The translations under genes and the position numbers were made by a program. The notes beneath the pieces were generated by a model. It worked only from the letters and a program-made list of their open reading frames with translations. It was not told the DNA's origin and made no database searches. From the NCBI GenBank assembly GCA_035574315.1, contig DATLYW010000033.1, positions 62,001-126,000 on the forward strand: a stretch of DNA of 64,000 bases, written 5' to 3'. Source of the stretch: Candidatus Zixiibacteriota bacterium. Its GTDB lineage: Bacteria; Desulfobacterota; Binatia; UBA9968. Shown piece after piece: positions 42,638-51,215 of the stretch; the stretch's first letter is position 1, and every line of letters begins with the position of its first letter.

Positions 42638-44977
42638 ATGGCGGAATTCGCGGTCGTCGGCAAATCGGTGTATCGCAAGGACGCGCGTCAGAAGGTCCGG
42701 GGGGAGGCGCTCCACGTCGGCAACATCGAGATGCCCGGCATGTTGCACGTCGCCGTCCTGCGCAGCCCTTACCCGCACGCGCGCATCGTCGCGATCGACA
42801 GGTCCCGGGCCGAGAGACTCAGCGGCGTGGCGGCGGTGCTGACCGGCGCCGACATCGCGCGCATGCCGGGAGTCGATCCCTATTTCGGTCCGGCGTTTCG
42901 CGACCAGCCGATCCTGGCCGTGGACAAGGCCTGCTACGCGGGCGATCCGGTGGTCGCGGTGGCGGCGTGCGATCGGCGCACGGCGGAGGACGCGCTGAGC
43001 GCCGTCGAGGTCGAGTACGAGCCCCTTCCCGCCGTTCTGGACGTGCTCGAAGCGGTCAAGCCCGAGTCTCCGCTGGTTCACGAGCGCCACCGGCCCGCCA
43101 AAGCCTTCGCCGATCTCGCCCACGTCAAGGAGGGGCAGCGATCCAACATCTGCTACCACTTCAAGCTGCGGCGCGGCGACGTGGAGCGCGCCTTCGCCGA
43201 AGCCGACCGCGTCTTCGAGGACACCTATTCCTCGCCGCCGGCGCAGCACGTCCCGATGGAGCCGCACGTCACGCTCGCTTACCTCGACGAGGCCAGGCGG
43301 CTCAATGTGTGGAGCGCCACGCAGACCCCGTCCTACGTGCGCACGGAGCTGTCGCAAACCTTCGGCATCCCCATGAACCGCGTCCGCGTGCGCGTCCCCT
43401 ATCTGGGGGGCGGCTACGGTTCCAAGCTCTACGCCAAGCTCGAGCCGCTGGTGACGGCGTTCGCGCTGGTGACCCGGAGGCCGGTGCGCTACGCGCTCAC
43501 GCGCGAGGAGGAGTTCCTCACGATCACCAAGCACAGGGTGATCGCAAGGGTCAAGACCGCGGTCAAGAACGGCAGGATCACTGCGCGCAAGTGCGAGGTC
43601 TTCTGGGACACGGGCGCCTACGCCGAGATCGGCCCGCGGGTGGTGCACAAATCCGGGTATACCTCGGCCGGCCCGTACCGCATCCCCAACGTCTGGATCG
43701 ATTCCTACTGCGTCTACACCAATCACGTGCCGGCAGGGGCGTTTCGCGGCTTCGGTGTGCCGCAGGTCATCTGGGCCTACGACTCTCAGATGGACTCGAT
43801 CGCGCGCGCGATCGGGGCGGACCCGGTGGAGTTCCGCTTGCAGCACGCGCTGGAGGAGGGCGAGGAGTTCGCGACGGGAACGCCGGTGCGCTCCTTCGGG
43901 ATCAAGCAGGCGATCCGCGAGGCGGCCAGGGCGGTCGACTGGTCGGCGCCGCGGCCCGCGCCGGCGGGAACCAAACGGCGCGGCAAGGGCGTCGCCGCCG
44001 GCGTGAAGGCGGTGCTCACGCCTTCGATCTCGGGCGCGATCGTGATCCTGAACGCGGACGGCAGCGTCAGCGTGCTGAGCAGCACGGTCGAGATGGGGCA
44101 GGGGGCGGAGACGATGATGGGCCAGATCGTGGCGGAAGAGCTCGGCGTGTCGTTCGATCAGGTTCACGTCGTTCAGCCCGACACCGACGTGACGCCTTAC
44201 GACACCATCACCGCTGGAAGCCGCTCGACCTACCACATGGGCAACGCGGTGCGTATGGCCGCGGCGAAGGTCAAGGCCCAGCTGTTCGAGGTCGTGGCGC
44301 GAAAGCTCGAGGTCCATCCCGAGGATCTCGTCGCTTCCGGCGGGCGGATCTTCGTGCGCGGCAGCGAAGCTCGGGGAATGACGATCCCCGAGGCGTTCCT
44401 CGCTAAGTTCGGCAGCCTCGGCACCACGCTCACGGGGGAAGCGATCTGCCAGCCCGAAGCGATCCCGACCGATCCGGAAACCGGCCAGTCGGAAAAGTGC
44501 ACGGAGTACTGGTTTCCGTCGGCGACGTCGGCCGAAGTGGAGGTCGACATCGAAACGGGCCGGGTGCGGCTGCTGCAATTCTACAGCGTCGGCGACACCG
44601 GAACGGCGATCCACCCGCGACACTGCGAGCAGCAGCTGCTCGGCTCGGCCATCACCCACCTCGGCCTCACGCTGTTCGAGGAAATGGTTTTCCAGGACGG
44701 CCAGCTCGTCAACGGATCGCTGCTCGATTATCAGGTGGCGTCGATCCGGGATCTGCCGGAGGTCTTCCGGCCCGTGATCGTCGAGGTGCCGCACGAAACC
44801 GGGCCGTTCGGCGCCAAGGGGGTGGGCGAAACCGGAACCCTCACGGTGTCGGCCGCGATCGCGAACGCGATCGAGGACGCCATCGGCGTGCGGATCCGCG
44901 ACCTGCCGATCACCCCCGAGAAGGTGCTGCGAGCGCTCGCCGCGAAGCAGGGTGCCGCCGGAGGGCTCGCGCCGTGA
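42638..44977 (+). CDS. Molybdenum hydroxylase large subunit (CoxL/xanthine dehydrogenase-like)
   Basis: Molybdopterin-cytosine-dinucleotide-type subunit of 779 residues. Pterin-binding motifs include VPYLGGGYGSK, AGAFRGFGVPQ, AGSRSTYHMGNA and, at the C-terminus, FGAKGVGETG with the catalytic Glu. The CO-dehydrogenase-specific AYRCSFR loop is absent, so it is a hydroxylase of some heterocycle, aldehyde or aromatic acid, not a form I CODH. GAGAGGA precedes the ATG. The next gene overlaps by 4 bp. Confidence 0.92.
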   Translation: MAEFAVVGKSVYRKDARQKVRGEALHVGNIEMPGMLHVAVLRSPYPHARIVAIDRSRAERLSGVAAVLTGADIARMPGVDPYFGPAFRDQPILAVDKACYAGDPVVAVAACDRRTAEDALSAVEVEYEPLPAVLDVLEAVKPESPLVHERHRPAKAFADLAHVKEGQRSNICYHFKLRRGDVERAFAEADRVFEDTYSSPPAQHVPMEPHVTLAYLDEARRLNVWSATQTPSYVRTELSQTFGIPMNRVRVRVPYLGGGYGSKLYAKLEPLVTAFALVTRRPVRYALTREEEFLTITKHRVIARVKTAVKNGRITARKCEVFWDTGAYAEIGPRVVHKSGYTSAGPYRIPNVWIDSYCVYTNHVPAGAFRGFGVPQVIWAYDSQMDSIARAIGADPVEFRLQHALEEGEEFATGTPVRSFGIKQAIREAARAVDWSAPRPAPAGTKRRGKGVAAGVKAVLTPSISGAIVILNADGSVSVLSSTVEMGQGAETMMGQIVAEELGVSFDQVHVVQPDTDVTPYDTITAGSRSTYHMGNAVRMAAAKVKAQLFEVVARKLEVHPEDLVASGGRIFVRGSEARGMTIPEAFLAKFGSLGTTLTGEAICQPEAIPTDPETGQSEKCTEYWFPSATSAEVEVDIETGRVRLLQFYSVGDTGTAIHPRHCEQQLLGSAITHLGLTLFEEMVFQDGQLVNGSLLDYQVASIRDLPEVFRPVIVEVPHETGPFGAKGVGETGTLTVSAAIANAIEDAIGVRIRDLPITPEKVLRALAAKQGAAGGLAP

Positions 44978-45453
44978 AGCGTGAGATCGCGTTGCGGGTG
45001 AACGGCCGGCTCGAAACGCTGCCCGTCGACGACGCCGACACGCTGCTCGAGGTACTGCGCGATCGCCTGAAGCTCTGGAGCGTGCGCGAAGGGTGCGGCG
45101 TGGGAGCCTGCGGAACCTGCACGGTGCTGATGGACGGAAAACCGGTGAGCTCTTGTTTCCTGCTGGCGGCGCGCGCGGACGGAAAAGAGATCCTTACCGT
45201 CGAGGGGCTGGACGGCGAATCCGGCCTCCATCCCGTTCAGGAAGCGTTCGTCGAAGAGCGGGCGTTGCAGTGCGCGTATTGCACTCCGGGCTTCGTGCTC
45301 GCGGTCAAAGCGCTGCTCGACGAATACGCCGATCCGACCGACGAGGAGATCCGCGAGTATCTCGCCGGCCATCTCTGCCGCTGCGCGGGCTACGCCGACA
45401 TCCTGCGCGCCGTGCGCACCGCCCAGGCGAAGAAGCGCTCCGCCGGCCGTTGA
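44974..45453 (+). CDS. Molybdenum hydroxylase [2Fe-2S] subunit (CoxS-like)
   Basis: Small subunit of 159 residues. The plant-ferredoxin-type cluster is CGVGACGTCTVLMDG with the fourth Cys in SSCFLLA; the second cluster is QCAYCTPGF with HLCRCAGY. Starts at GTG overlapping the large-subunit stop by 4 bp. Completes the M-L-S set needed for an active hydroxylase. Confidence 0.93.
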   Translation: MKREIALRVNGRLETLPVDDADTLLEVLRDRLKLWSVREGCGVGACGTCTVLMDGKPVSSCFLLAARADGKEILTVEGLDGESGLHPVQEAFVEERALQCAYCTPGFVLAVKALLDEYADPTDEEIREYLAGHLCRCAGYADILRAVRTAQAKKRSAGR

Positions 45454-45499
45454 CGGAGGCGCCCGCTCCTGGCCCGCTGGCCGGTCCCTTTCAGCGGCG

Positions 45500-45511
45500 G
45501 CGACAAATTTG
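45500..45511. promoter_or_regulatory. Perfect 12-bp palindrome GACAAATTTGTC
   Basis: It lies 108 bp upstream of a sigma-54-like element and matches 10 of 12 bases of the dyad at 36099 ahead of the zinc-finger promoter. Candidate activator site. Confidence 0.45.
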
Positions 45512-45575
45512 TCCCGAAACGGATCGTTTTGGCCGCCCTTTCCGTACCGGCATCGCCGTCGCGGGGATTTTTGTC

Positions 45576-45600
45576 GTTCAAAGGCTTGCATTCCTTGAAC
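45576..45600. promoter_or_regulatory. GTTCAA/TTGAAC inverted repeat
   Basis: GTTCAA-A-GG and CC-TTGAAC form a hairpin around CTTGCATT, with one bulged A. It may be an operator or a single-unit relic of the GTTCAA repeats. Confidence 0.3.
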
Positions 45601-45619
45601 AATCGTGGCGCCGCGGCCC

Positions 45620-45635
45620 TGGCATGCAATATGCA
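45620..45635 (+). promoter_or_regulatory. Sigma-54-like element before the histidine kinase
   Basis: TGGCATG-N4-ATGCA keeps GG and GC exactly 10 bases apart but differs from consensus at two places. The kinase ATG follows only 18 bp after the GC, giving a very short leader, so the call is tentative. Confidence 0.35.
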
Positions 45636-45652
45636 ATTCGCCATGAGCGCCC

Positions 45653-47542
45653 ATGGATTCCGCCGCCGCGATCCAGCCTCGAGATTCTTTATTGTTCGGC
45701 CCGGGGGCTCCGGACCGCGTCTTCGCAGCGGCCGATAAAACCACGGTAATTCGGCTGCGCTGGCCGCTGGTCATCCTGTGCTCGTATCTGCTGCTCTATC
45801 CCTCGCAGCCGTGGTTGACGGAAAGTCAGACTTACGCGCTCGTGTTCTTCTACCTCGCGACCAACGCGGCGCTCTACTTCGTCGAGGACGATCGCTTCGA
45901 GTGCTCGTACTTCTACGGCCCGCTGCTGCTGTTCGACACGGCGGCCATGGCCGCCACGGTGGCGCTCAGCGGCGGGGCGACGACCGATTTCTACGTTGCC
46001 TGTTTCTTCACTCTGGTCCTGAGTTGCATTTGCAGCGACACCCGCGGCCTGCTCGTGGTCACGCTCCTGGCGCCACTGCTCTACGCCTACGTCGCTTTTC
46101 GCACGGAGGCCGCCGACCAGCCGAGCTTTTACCTCCGGCTTTCCTTTCCCCTCGTGATCGCGCTTTTCTACGGCTACTTCGCCCAGGTGGAACGGTTGCG
46201 TCGCGTCGTGCGGGAAAAAGAAGAGCAGGCCGAACGGGAACGGCGCGCCGCGAGCGAGATCCGGCGCCAGCGGGACCGGCTGGAGGTATTGCACGAAATC
46301 AACCTCGCGATGACTTCGACCCTGGATCTGCGGACGGCGCTCGAAGCGCTGCTGGAGAAGACGCTGGCCTATTTGCCGTACGCCGCCGGAGCGGTCCGGC
46401 TGCGGGATAACGATACCGAAGCGATGTGGACGGCAGCCGCCCGAGGGCTGGCCGCTCCCGGGCCGGAAGGGGCCGACTGCGAATGGTCGTTGCTCGATGC
46501 GGCCGCGGCGAGCCGGAAGGTCGAGGTGATTCGAGATCTCTCCGCCGAGCACGGCGAATTTCTGCGGCGGCAGGGACTGGCGGCGATGATCGCGCTGCCG
46601 TTGATCGCCGACGGCGAAGTGCTCGGCAGCTTCGGTCTGTTCGCGCGCCAACCGGTCGAGATTTCCGACGAGGAGGTCCGGTTTCTCCTCACGCTCGCCG
46701 GCCAGGCGGCCGTGACGGTTCAACGGGCGCGGTGGCTGCAGCAGATCCGGCGGCAGGCGGACGAGCTGCGCGACGCCAATCGGGTCAAGGACGAGTTCCT
46801 GGGCGTCGTCTCGCACGAGTTGAAGACGCCGTTGAACGTGATCTCCGGATACACCAACATGCTGCTGGAAGGAATCCTGGGCGAGGTCACGCCGATCCAG
46901 GAAAAAGCGCTGCAAACCATGCTGCGCCAGACCAAGGACCTCAACGCGACCATCAACAGCGTCTTGCAGGTGAGCTGCATCGAAGCCGAGATGGTGCGCG
47001 CGGAAATCCACGACACCAACCTCTGGGAATTCCTCTACGAGCTCAAGACGTACTACGACTACCCCCTGGCCAAGGACGTCCAGCTGGTTTGGGATTTCCG
47101 TTCGGACCTGCCGACGCTCCCGACCGACCGCGGCAAGCTCAAGCACGTTCTGCAGAACCTGATCAACAACGCCATCAAGTTCACCGACCAGGGATCCGTG
47201 ACCGTCTCGGCGCGATACCTCGCGAACAAGAAAACGATGGAGTTCAAGGTCGCTGACACGGGGATCGGCATTCCCAGGGAACTCTGTCCGAAGATCTTCG
47301 AGCGTTTCCGTCAGGGCGACAGCTCGGATACGCGGTCCTACGGCGGCGTCGGTCTCGGGCTCTACATCGTCAAGAAGTTCGTGGATCTGCTCGGCGGCAC
47401 GGTTCATGTGGCGAGCAAGCCGGGAGAGGGCTCGACCTTCACCGTGCGGATTCCCTGCCATCGCCGGGCGGGCGCGGAGCAGTTGCTGCTGTCGGGCGCG
47501 CGGCCGGAACCCGAGCCGGCGGCAAAGGCCGCCCTGCCCTGA
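45653..47542 (+). CDS. Membrane sensor histidine kinase with GAF domain
   Basis: Kinase of 629 residues. Four to six hydrophobic helices lie between residues 37 and 176, followed by a coiled coil (180-212), a GAF-like domain (about 220-357) and HisKA with His 388 in VVSHELKTPLNV. The ATPase has NLINNAIKF, ADTGIGIP and GVGLGLYIVKKFVDLLGG. No response regulator is adjacent, so its partner is unknown; the receiver-only protein at 29534-29920 is a candidate. The start lacks a clear ribosome site. Confidence 0.88.
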   Translation: MDSAAAIQPRDSLLFGPGAPDRVFAAADKTTVIRLRWPLVILCSYLLLYPSQPWLTESQTYALVFFYLATNAALYFVEDDRFECSYFYGPLLLFDTAAMAATVALSGGATTDFYVACFFTLVLSCICSDTRGLLVVTLLAPLLYAYVAFRTEAADQPSFYLRLSFPLVIALFYGYFAQVERLRRVVREKEEQAERERRAASEIRRQRDRLEVLHEINLAMTSTLDLRTALEALLEKTLAYLPYAAGAVRLRDNDTEAMWTAAARGLAAPGPEGADCEWSLLDAAAASRKVEVIRDLSAEHGEFLRRQGLAAMIALPLIADGEVLGSFGLFARQPVEISDEEVRFLLTLAGQAAVTVQRARWLQQIRRQADELRDANRVKDEFLGVVSHELKTPLNVISGYTNMLLEGILGEVTPIQEKALQTMLRQTKDLNATINSVLQVSCIEAEMVRAEIHDTNLWEFLYELKTYYDYPLAKDVQLVWDFRSDLPTLPTDRGKLKHVLQNLINNAIKFTDQGSVTVSARYLANKKTMEFKVADTGIGIPRELCPKIFERFRQGDSSDTRSYGGVGLGLYIVKKFVDLLGGTVHVASKPGEGSTFTVRIPCHRRAGAEQLLLSGARPEPEPAAKAALP

Positions 47543-47566
47543 TTTTCTGCTTCAGCGTTCGGCGCG

Positions 47567-48382
47567 TCAGCGCGGGACGTCGGAGAGCGCCCGCTGATTG
47601 CGCCTGAGATACATCCGCACCCAGAGATCGTAGAGATTGTCGGGCCGGAAGACGTCGATCTCGCGCTTTCCCTGAGCGGTTTCGACCACCACGCAAACCC
47701 CCAGGTCGCGCCACGAGACGGCAAGCAACCGCTGGTTTCGTTCGCTGACGAGCGCGCCCACCGTGCGCAGGAGCTGCGACAGGCTGTGGCCGTCGGCGGC
47801 CTTGCCCGCGGCGGTCCGGCGGCTGCGGCCCAGGGCGTCCAGCCGCTCGATCTCCGCCCGTGAATAGTGGAGGCGCGGCGCGGGGTGGTCGGGAGCAGGC
47901 GGTTCCCGCCGCCGCAGCCGGGCGGCCCACCATTTTCTCAGCCGCTCGCCGGGCCGGCGCCATCCGGACAGAGGCTCCGGCAGCGCGGCTTGTGCCGGCG
48001 CCCAGATACGGTAGGCCTTCTCGGTGCACTCCAGGTTGAACTCCCGGAGCCGGAGCTCCTCGAGCTGCTGACCCACGGTTCGCAGATGGCGGCTGAAAGC
48101 GCCCGGATCGAACGGCGGCCGGGCCGGCTGGCTCGGCGGCGGACTCTCGGGCGCTCCCGGCGCGCCTCCTTGCTCGGACTCGACGAGCTTGACCCAGCGC
48201 TTCCGAAAGGACGATACGACCCGGCGCGTTCCGCGAATTACGGTGTGCACGGGGAGCCTGTAGCCGCAGTTCAGGCAGAAGCCGGTGACCGCGGCCTGCT
48301 GCGCTCTGAAGAACGATCTGGCGACCGTGAAGCCTACATAGTACTTGCAGTTGGGGCAGGGGCGTGCCCGGTACTTGCTCAT
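47567..48382 (-). CDS. Zinc-ribbon protein of unknown function
   Basis: Not recognised. It has 271 residues. The N-terminus carries a zinc ribbon, CPNCKYYVGF then FCLNCGYRLP (C-x2-C ... C-x2-C). A Pro-rich linker (about 75-95) leads to an Arg/Trp-rich basic middle (GWRRPGERLRKWWAARLRRRE) and a C-terminal domain with hydrophobic strands (LLAVSWRDLGVCVVVETAQGK, in part). A nucleic-acid-related role is possible but unproven. Convergent with the kinase gene; 24 bp apart. Confidence 0.65.
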   Translation of the reverse strand: MSKYRARPCPNCKYYVGFTVARSFFRAQQAAVTGFCLNCGYRLPVHTVIRGTRRVVSSFRKRWVKLVESEQGGAPGAPESPPPSQPARPPFDPGAFSRHLRTVGQQLEELRLREFNLECTEKAYRIWAPAQAALPEPLSGWRRPGERLRKWWAARLRRREPPAPDHPAPRLHYSRAEIERLDALGRSRRTAAGKAADGHSLSQLLRTVGALVSERNQRLLAVSWRDLGVCVVVETAQGKREIDVFRPDNLYDLWVRMYLRRNQRALSDVPR

Positions 48383-48553
48383 TGGCGATTCCGCCCGGCT
48401 TGCCGCGGTTTTATTCGGTACCTTCGGGAATGTCAAGCAGATCCTGTCGGGCGGGTCGGGCGGCGCCCGCGCAGCATCCCGGCCGCCCGGGCCTTTTGCG
48501 CGCCGCGAGATCCGTGCTAAGAGAAGCGAGAGTTCGAGGTTCGGAGGTCCGCC

Positions 48554-49639
48554 ATGGAAAAGAGCAACTTCACGGTGGTCGACTGCGACGGCCACATCAT
48601 CGAGTCGATTCCGGAGATGGTGCCGTTCCTGGATCCCATCGATCGCGAGATCGCGCTGCGCCCGTCGCGCAACCGCCAGGGCGTGTTCGCCGGTCTTGAC
48701 GCCATCCACTATCCGCGCAATGTGCAGAGATCGGGGGAGGTGGAAGAGCCCCGCCGGCCCCGGGTGGACGCCAGCGAGCACCGCAGGGGCTCGGGCGAGG
48801 ACTGGCTGGAGTTTCTCAACAAGGCGGGCGTCGCCCAGGCCGTGCTGTTTCCGTCCGAAGGACTTTCCGTCGGCTTCTTCCAGCAGGCGGATTACGCGGT
48901 TCGCGTCTGCCGGGCCTTCAACGATTACGTTTCCGAGCGTTACCGCAGGGTCGACCCGCGGCTGCACCCGATGGGGTTGATCGCGATGCAGGACGTGCAG
49001 GCGGCGGTGAAGGAGCTGCGCCGCCTGGTGCTCGAGCTGAAGCTTCCCGGCGCGATGTTGCCCTCGCGCGGGCTGCCGCTGCACCTCGGCCACGACTACT
49101 ACTGGCCCGTCTACCGCGAGGCCGCGGAGCTGGGCTGCGTTCTCGGCATTCACGGCGGCTCGAGCCTGGGCTTCGGCGCCGACACGTTCACCGACGCCTG
49201 GGCGGCGCGCACGCTGCGTCACCCGATTCCGCTGGCCCTGGAGTTCGTCTCGCTCGTCTACCACGGCGTGTTCGACCGCTACCGCGATCTGCGGGTGGGC
49301 TTCTTCGAGGGGGGATGCGCCTGGGTTCTCCTGCTCAAGGACCGTATGGATCGCGACGAGAACGTCTACACGACGAGCACCGGCAAGCAACGAAGCCTGA
49401 ACGACTACCTGGCGAGCGGGCAGGTCCTGATCGGCTGCGAGGGCAACGAGTGGATTCTCCCCTACGTGATCCAGCAGGTCGGGTCCGGGTGCTTCGCCTA
49501 TGCGTCCGACTATCCGCACGAGGTCGATCTCGTCGCGGCGAAGCAGATGATCCACGAGACCGTCGAGCGCCCGGACATGACAGGCGCCGACAAGGCCGCG
49601 ATCCTCGGCGAGAACGCGAGAAAGTTCTTCCGGCTGTAG
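48554..49639 (+). CDS. Amidohydrolase-related (ACMSD-type) metal-dependent hydrolase
   Basis: TIM-barrel enzyme of 361 residues, paralogous in layout to the one at 33803-34879. Metal-site segments are VVDCDGHIIE, LGIHGGSSLG and FAYASDYPHEVDL. It has a distinct Arg-rich insertion at about 60-78. ATG has CGGAGG upstream. Likely a decarboxylase or hydrolase on an aromatic or heterocyclic acid. Divergent from the zinc-ribbon gene. Confidence 0.85.
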   Translation: MEKSNFTVVDCDGHIIESIPEMVPFLDPIDREIALRPSRNRQGVFAGLDAIHYPRNVQRSGEVEEPRRPRVDASEHRRGSGEDWLEFLNKAGVAQAVLFPSEGLSVGFFQQADYAVRVCRAFNDYVSERYRRVDPRLHPMGLIAMQDVQAAVKELRRLVLELKLPGAMLPSRGLPLHLGHDYYWPVYREAAELGCVLGIHGGSSLGFGADTFTDAWAARTLRHPIPLALEFVSLVYHGVFDRYRDLRVGFFEGGCAWVLLLKDRMDRDENVYTTSTGKQRSLNDYLASGQVLIGCEGNEWILPYVIQQVGSGCFAYASDYPHEVDLVAAKQMIHETVERPDMTGADKAAILGENARKFFRL

Positions 49640-49673
49640 GCGGGCGGCGGAGCGCTTCGAACCGCGCCGCGAC

Positions 49674-51158
49674 CTAATCCGGCGAGGCGGGGAAGACGAG
49701 CGACTTGATCACGACCGGCACGGAGCCGGAGGAGGGGATCAGCGCGCCGATGTCGATGTAGTCGAAGTCGTTCAGGGCGACGCCGTCGATCGAGATGATC
49801 GGGTTCGGAAGGCGCAGCTCCTCGAGGAAGTGAAGCCCGATGATCCCGCCGATGTCGCCGTCGTTGACCAGCACCAGCGGGTGCCCCTTGTCGAGAATGG
49901 CGCGCACGCCCTCGGCGATTCCCCTCGAGAAAGACTGCAAGCGCCAGTAGGTCGCCGAGCCCTGCCAGTGAAACGCCACCGCCACGGGCTGGCGGCCGCC
50001 GAGCAGATCCAGGCGGCGCAGCGCATTCTGAACGGCGCCCGCGACCCCGGCCTGATCGATCTCCTCCTCGTCGATGGAAAATTCGGGCGCCACCACCGGG
50101 ATATTGCGCACCGGCACCGCGTCCTCCGGGGTGATGAAGATCGTGTTGCCGCTCACCTGGATCGTGTACTGGGAGGCGCCGATGACCGTAGCGCGGATCC
50201 GCGCTGCCGGCTCGATGACCAGCAGCCCGAGGTCGGGAAGGCGCCGGCGCACCTCGTCCGCCAGCAGCGGTCCGAGATCGCCGAAGCTCGCCTGCGTCCG
50301 GTTGTAGATGAACTCCGAAACGCCGCCGGAAAACATCACGGCGTCGATCTCGCCGCGGTATTTCAGGGGCGGCAGCCGGAGGAGCGACTCGATCTCGGCC
50401 GAAAGCCCATCCGGCCGGATCAGGGCCAGCAGCTTGTCGACCATCCCGGCCACGATCCTGCGTAGCTCGGCCTCGGAGAGCTTGCGCCCGAGCGCCACGT
50501 CGATGCCGGCCCAGGCGGCGTGCCTGCGCCCGGCCTCCTCGATCCGGGCAAGGCGGCCGTCGGCGTCGAACGCGAGCAGGCGCGCCCCGATGTCGGCGGC
50601 GGAAACCTCCTGCACCCGGCCGTTGTTGCAGACGGCGAACTTGCTCGTCCCGCCGCCGATGTCGATGTTCAGCACCACGCCCCCGGTCTTGGCCGAATAG
50701 GCGGCGGCGCCGGAGCCGTGGGCCGCCATCGTCGCCTCCAGCCCGTCGCCGGCGCTCACCGCCACGAACTTGCCCGCCTCGCCCGCGAACAGCTCGGCGA
50801 TGGCGCGCGCGTTGCGCCGCCGCACGGCGACGCCGGTGAGGATCAGCGCGCCGGTATCGACCTCGTCGCGAGCGACCCGCGCCCGGGCATACTGCCCCTC
50901 GATGAACGCCTCGAGCGCCGCCACGTCGATCCGGGTGTCGTCCGTGTAAGGCGTGAGCAGAATCTCCGATTCGGCGAGGACCTCGCGCCGCGTGATGCGA
51001 TAGCGCGTGCCCTCGAGCTTGAGCTCGAGGCGGGAGAAGACCAGGTGGGAGGTCGACGACCCGATGTCGACCCCGACGCTGGTCAGCTTCAGCTCTTCCT
51101 CGTCGCTGATGTGGCGATTGGCGTTGGTGAACGCGGCTTTCGATGCGGCAGGATCCAT
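49674..51158 (-). CDS. EutA-like reactivating factor (ASKHA ATPase)
   Basis: Protein of 494 residues similar to EutA, the chaperone that exchanges damaged cobalamin on ethanolamine ammonia-lyase. The ASKHA phosphate loops are SVGVDIGSSTSHLVFS near the start and VLNIDIGGGTSKFAVC near residue 165; EIDAVMFSGGVSEFIYNR is the adenosine loop. EutB, EutC and other eut genes are not in the window, and the upstream gene is a bicupin. It may serve an EutBC pair elsewhere or a different B12 enzyme. Confidence 0.82.
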   Translation of the reverse strand: MDPAASKAAFTNANRHISDEEELKLTSVGVDIGSSTSHLVFSRLELKLEGTRYRITRREVLAESEILLTPYTDDTRIDVAALEAFIEGQYARARVARDEVDTGALILTGVAVRRRNARAIAELFAGEAGKFVAVSAGDGLEATMAAHGSGAAAYSAKTGGVVLNIDIGGGTSKFAVCNNGRVQEVSAADIGARLLAFDADGRLARIEEAGRRHAAWAGIDVALGRKLSEAELRRIVAGMVDKLLALIRPDGLSAEIESLLRLPPLKYRGEIDAVMFSGGVSEFIYNRTQASFGDLGPLLADEVRRRLPDLGLLVIEPAARIRATVIGASQYTIQVSGNTIFITPEDAVPVRNIPVVAPEFSIDEEEIDQAGVAGAVQNALRRLDLLGGRQPVAVAFHWQGSATYWRLQSFSRGIAEGVRAILDKGHPLVLVNDGDIGGIIGLHFLEELRLPNPIISIDGVALNDFDYIDIGALIPSSGSVPVVIKSLVFPASPD

Positions 51159-51215
51159 GGGGTACGCTCGCGTCAGGAAAAACCGACGGGTCTCAAATCC
51201 GCTGCGCCGACTCCC

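Noticed and set aside
42638-44977. Carbon monoxide dehydrogenase (form I CoxL)
   Set aside because: The AYRCSFR active-site loop is missing; only the general molybdenum hydroxylase motifs are present.
45620-45635. A firm sigma-54 promoter call for the kinase
   Set aside because: Spacing is right but two consensus bases differ and the leader would be only a few bases, so it is kept only as tentative.
48383-49555. An N-terminal extension of the zinc-ribbon protein on the minus strand
   Set aside because: The added ~390 residues lie opposite the amidohydrolase gene and show only antisense-type composition; the ATG at 48382 starts the zinc ribbon.
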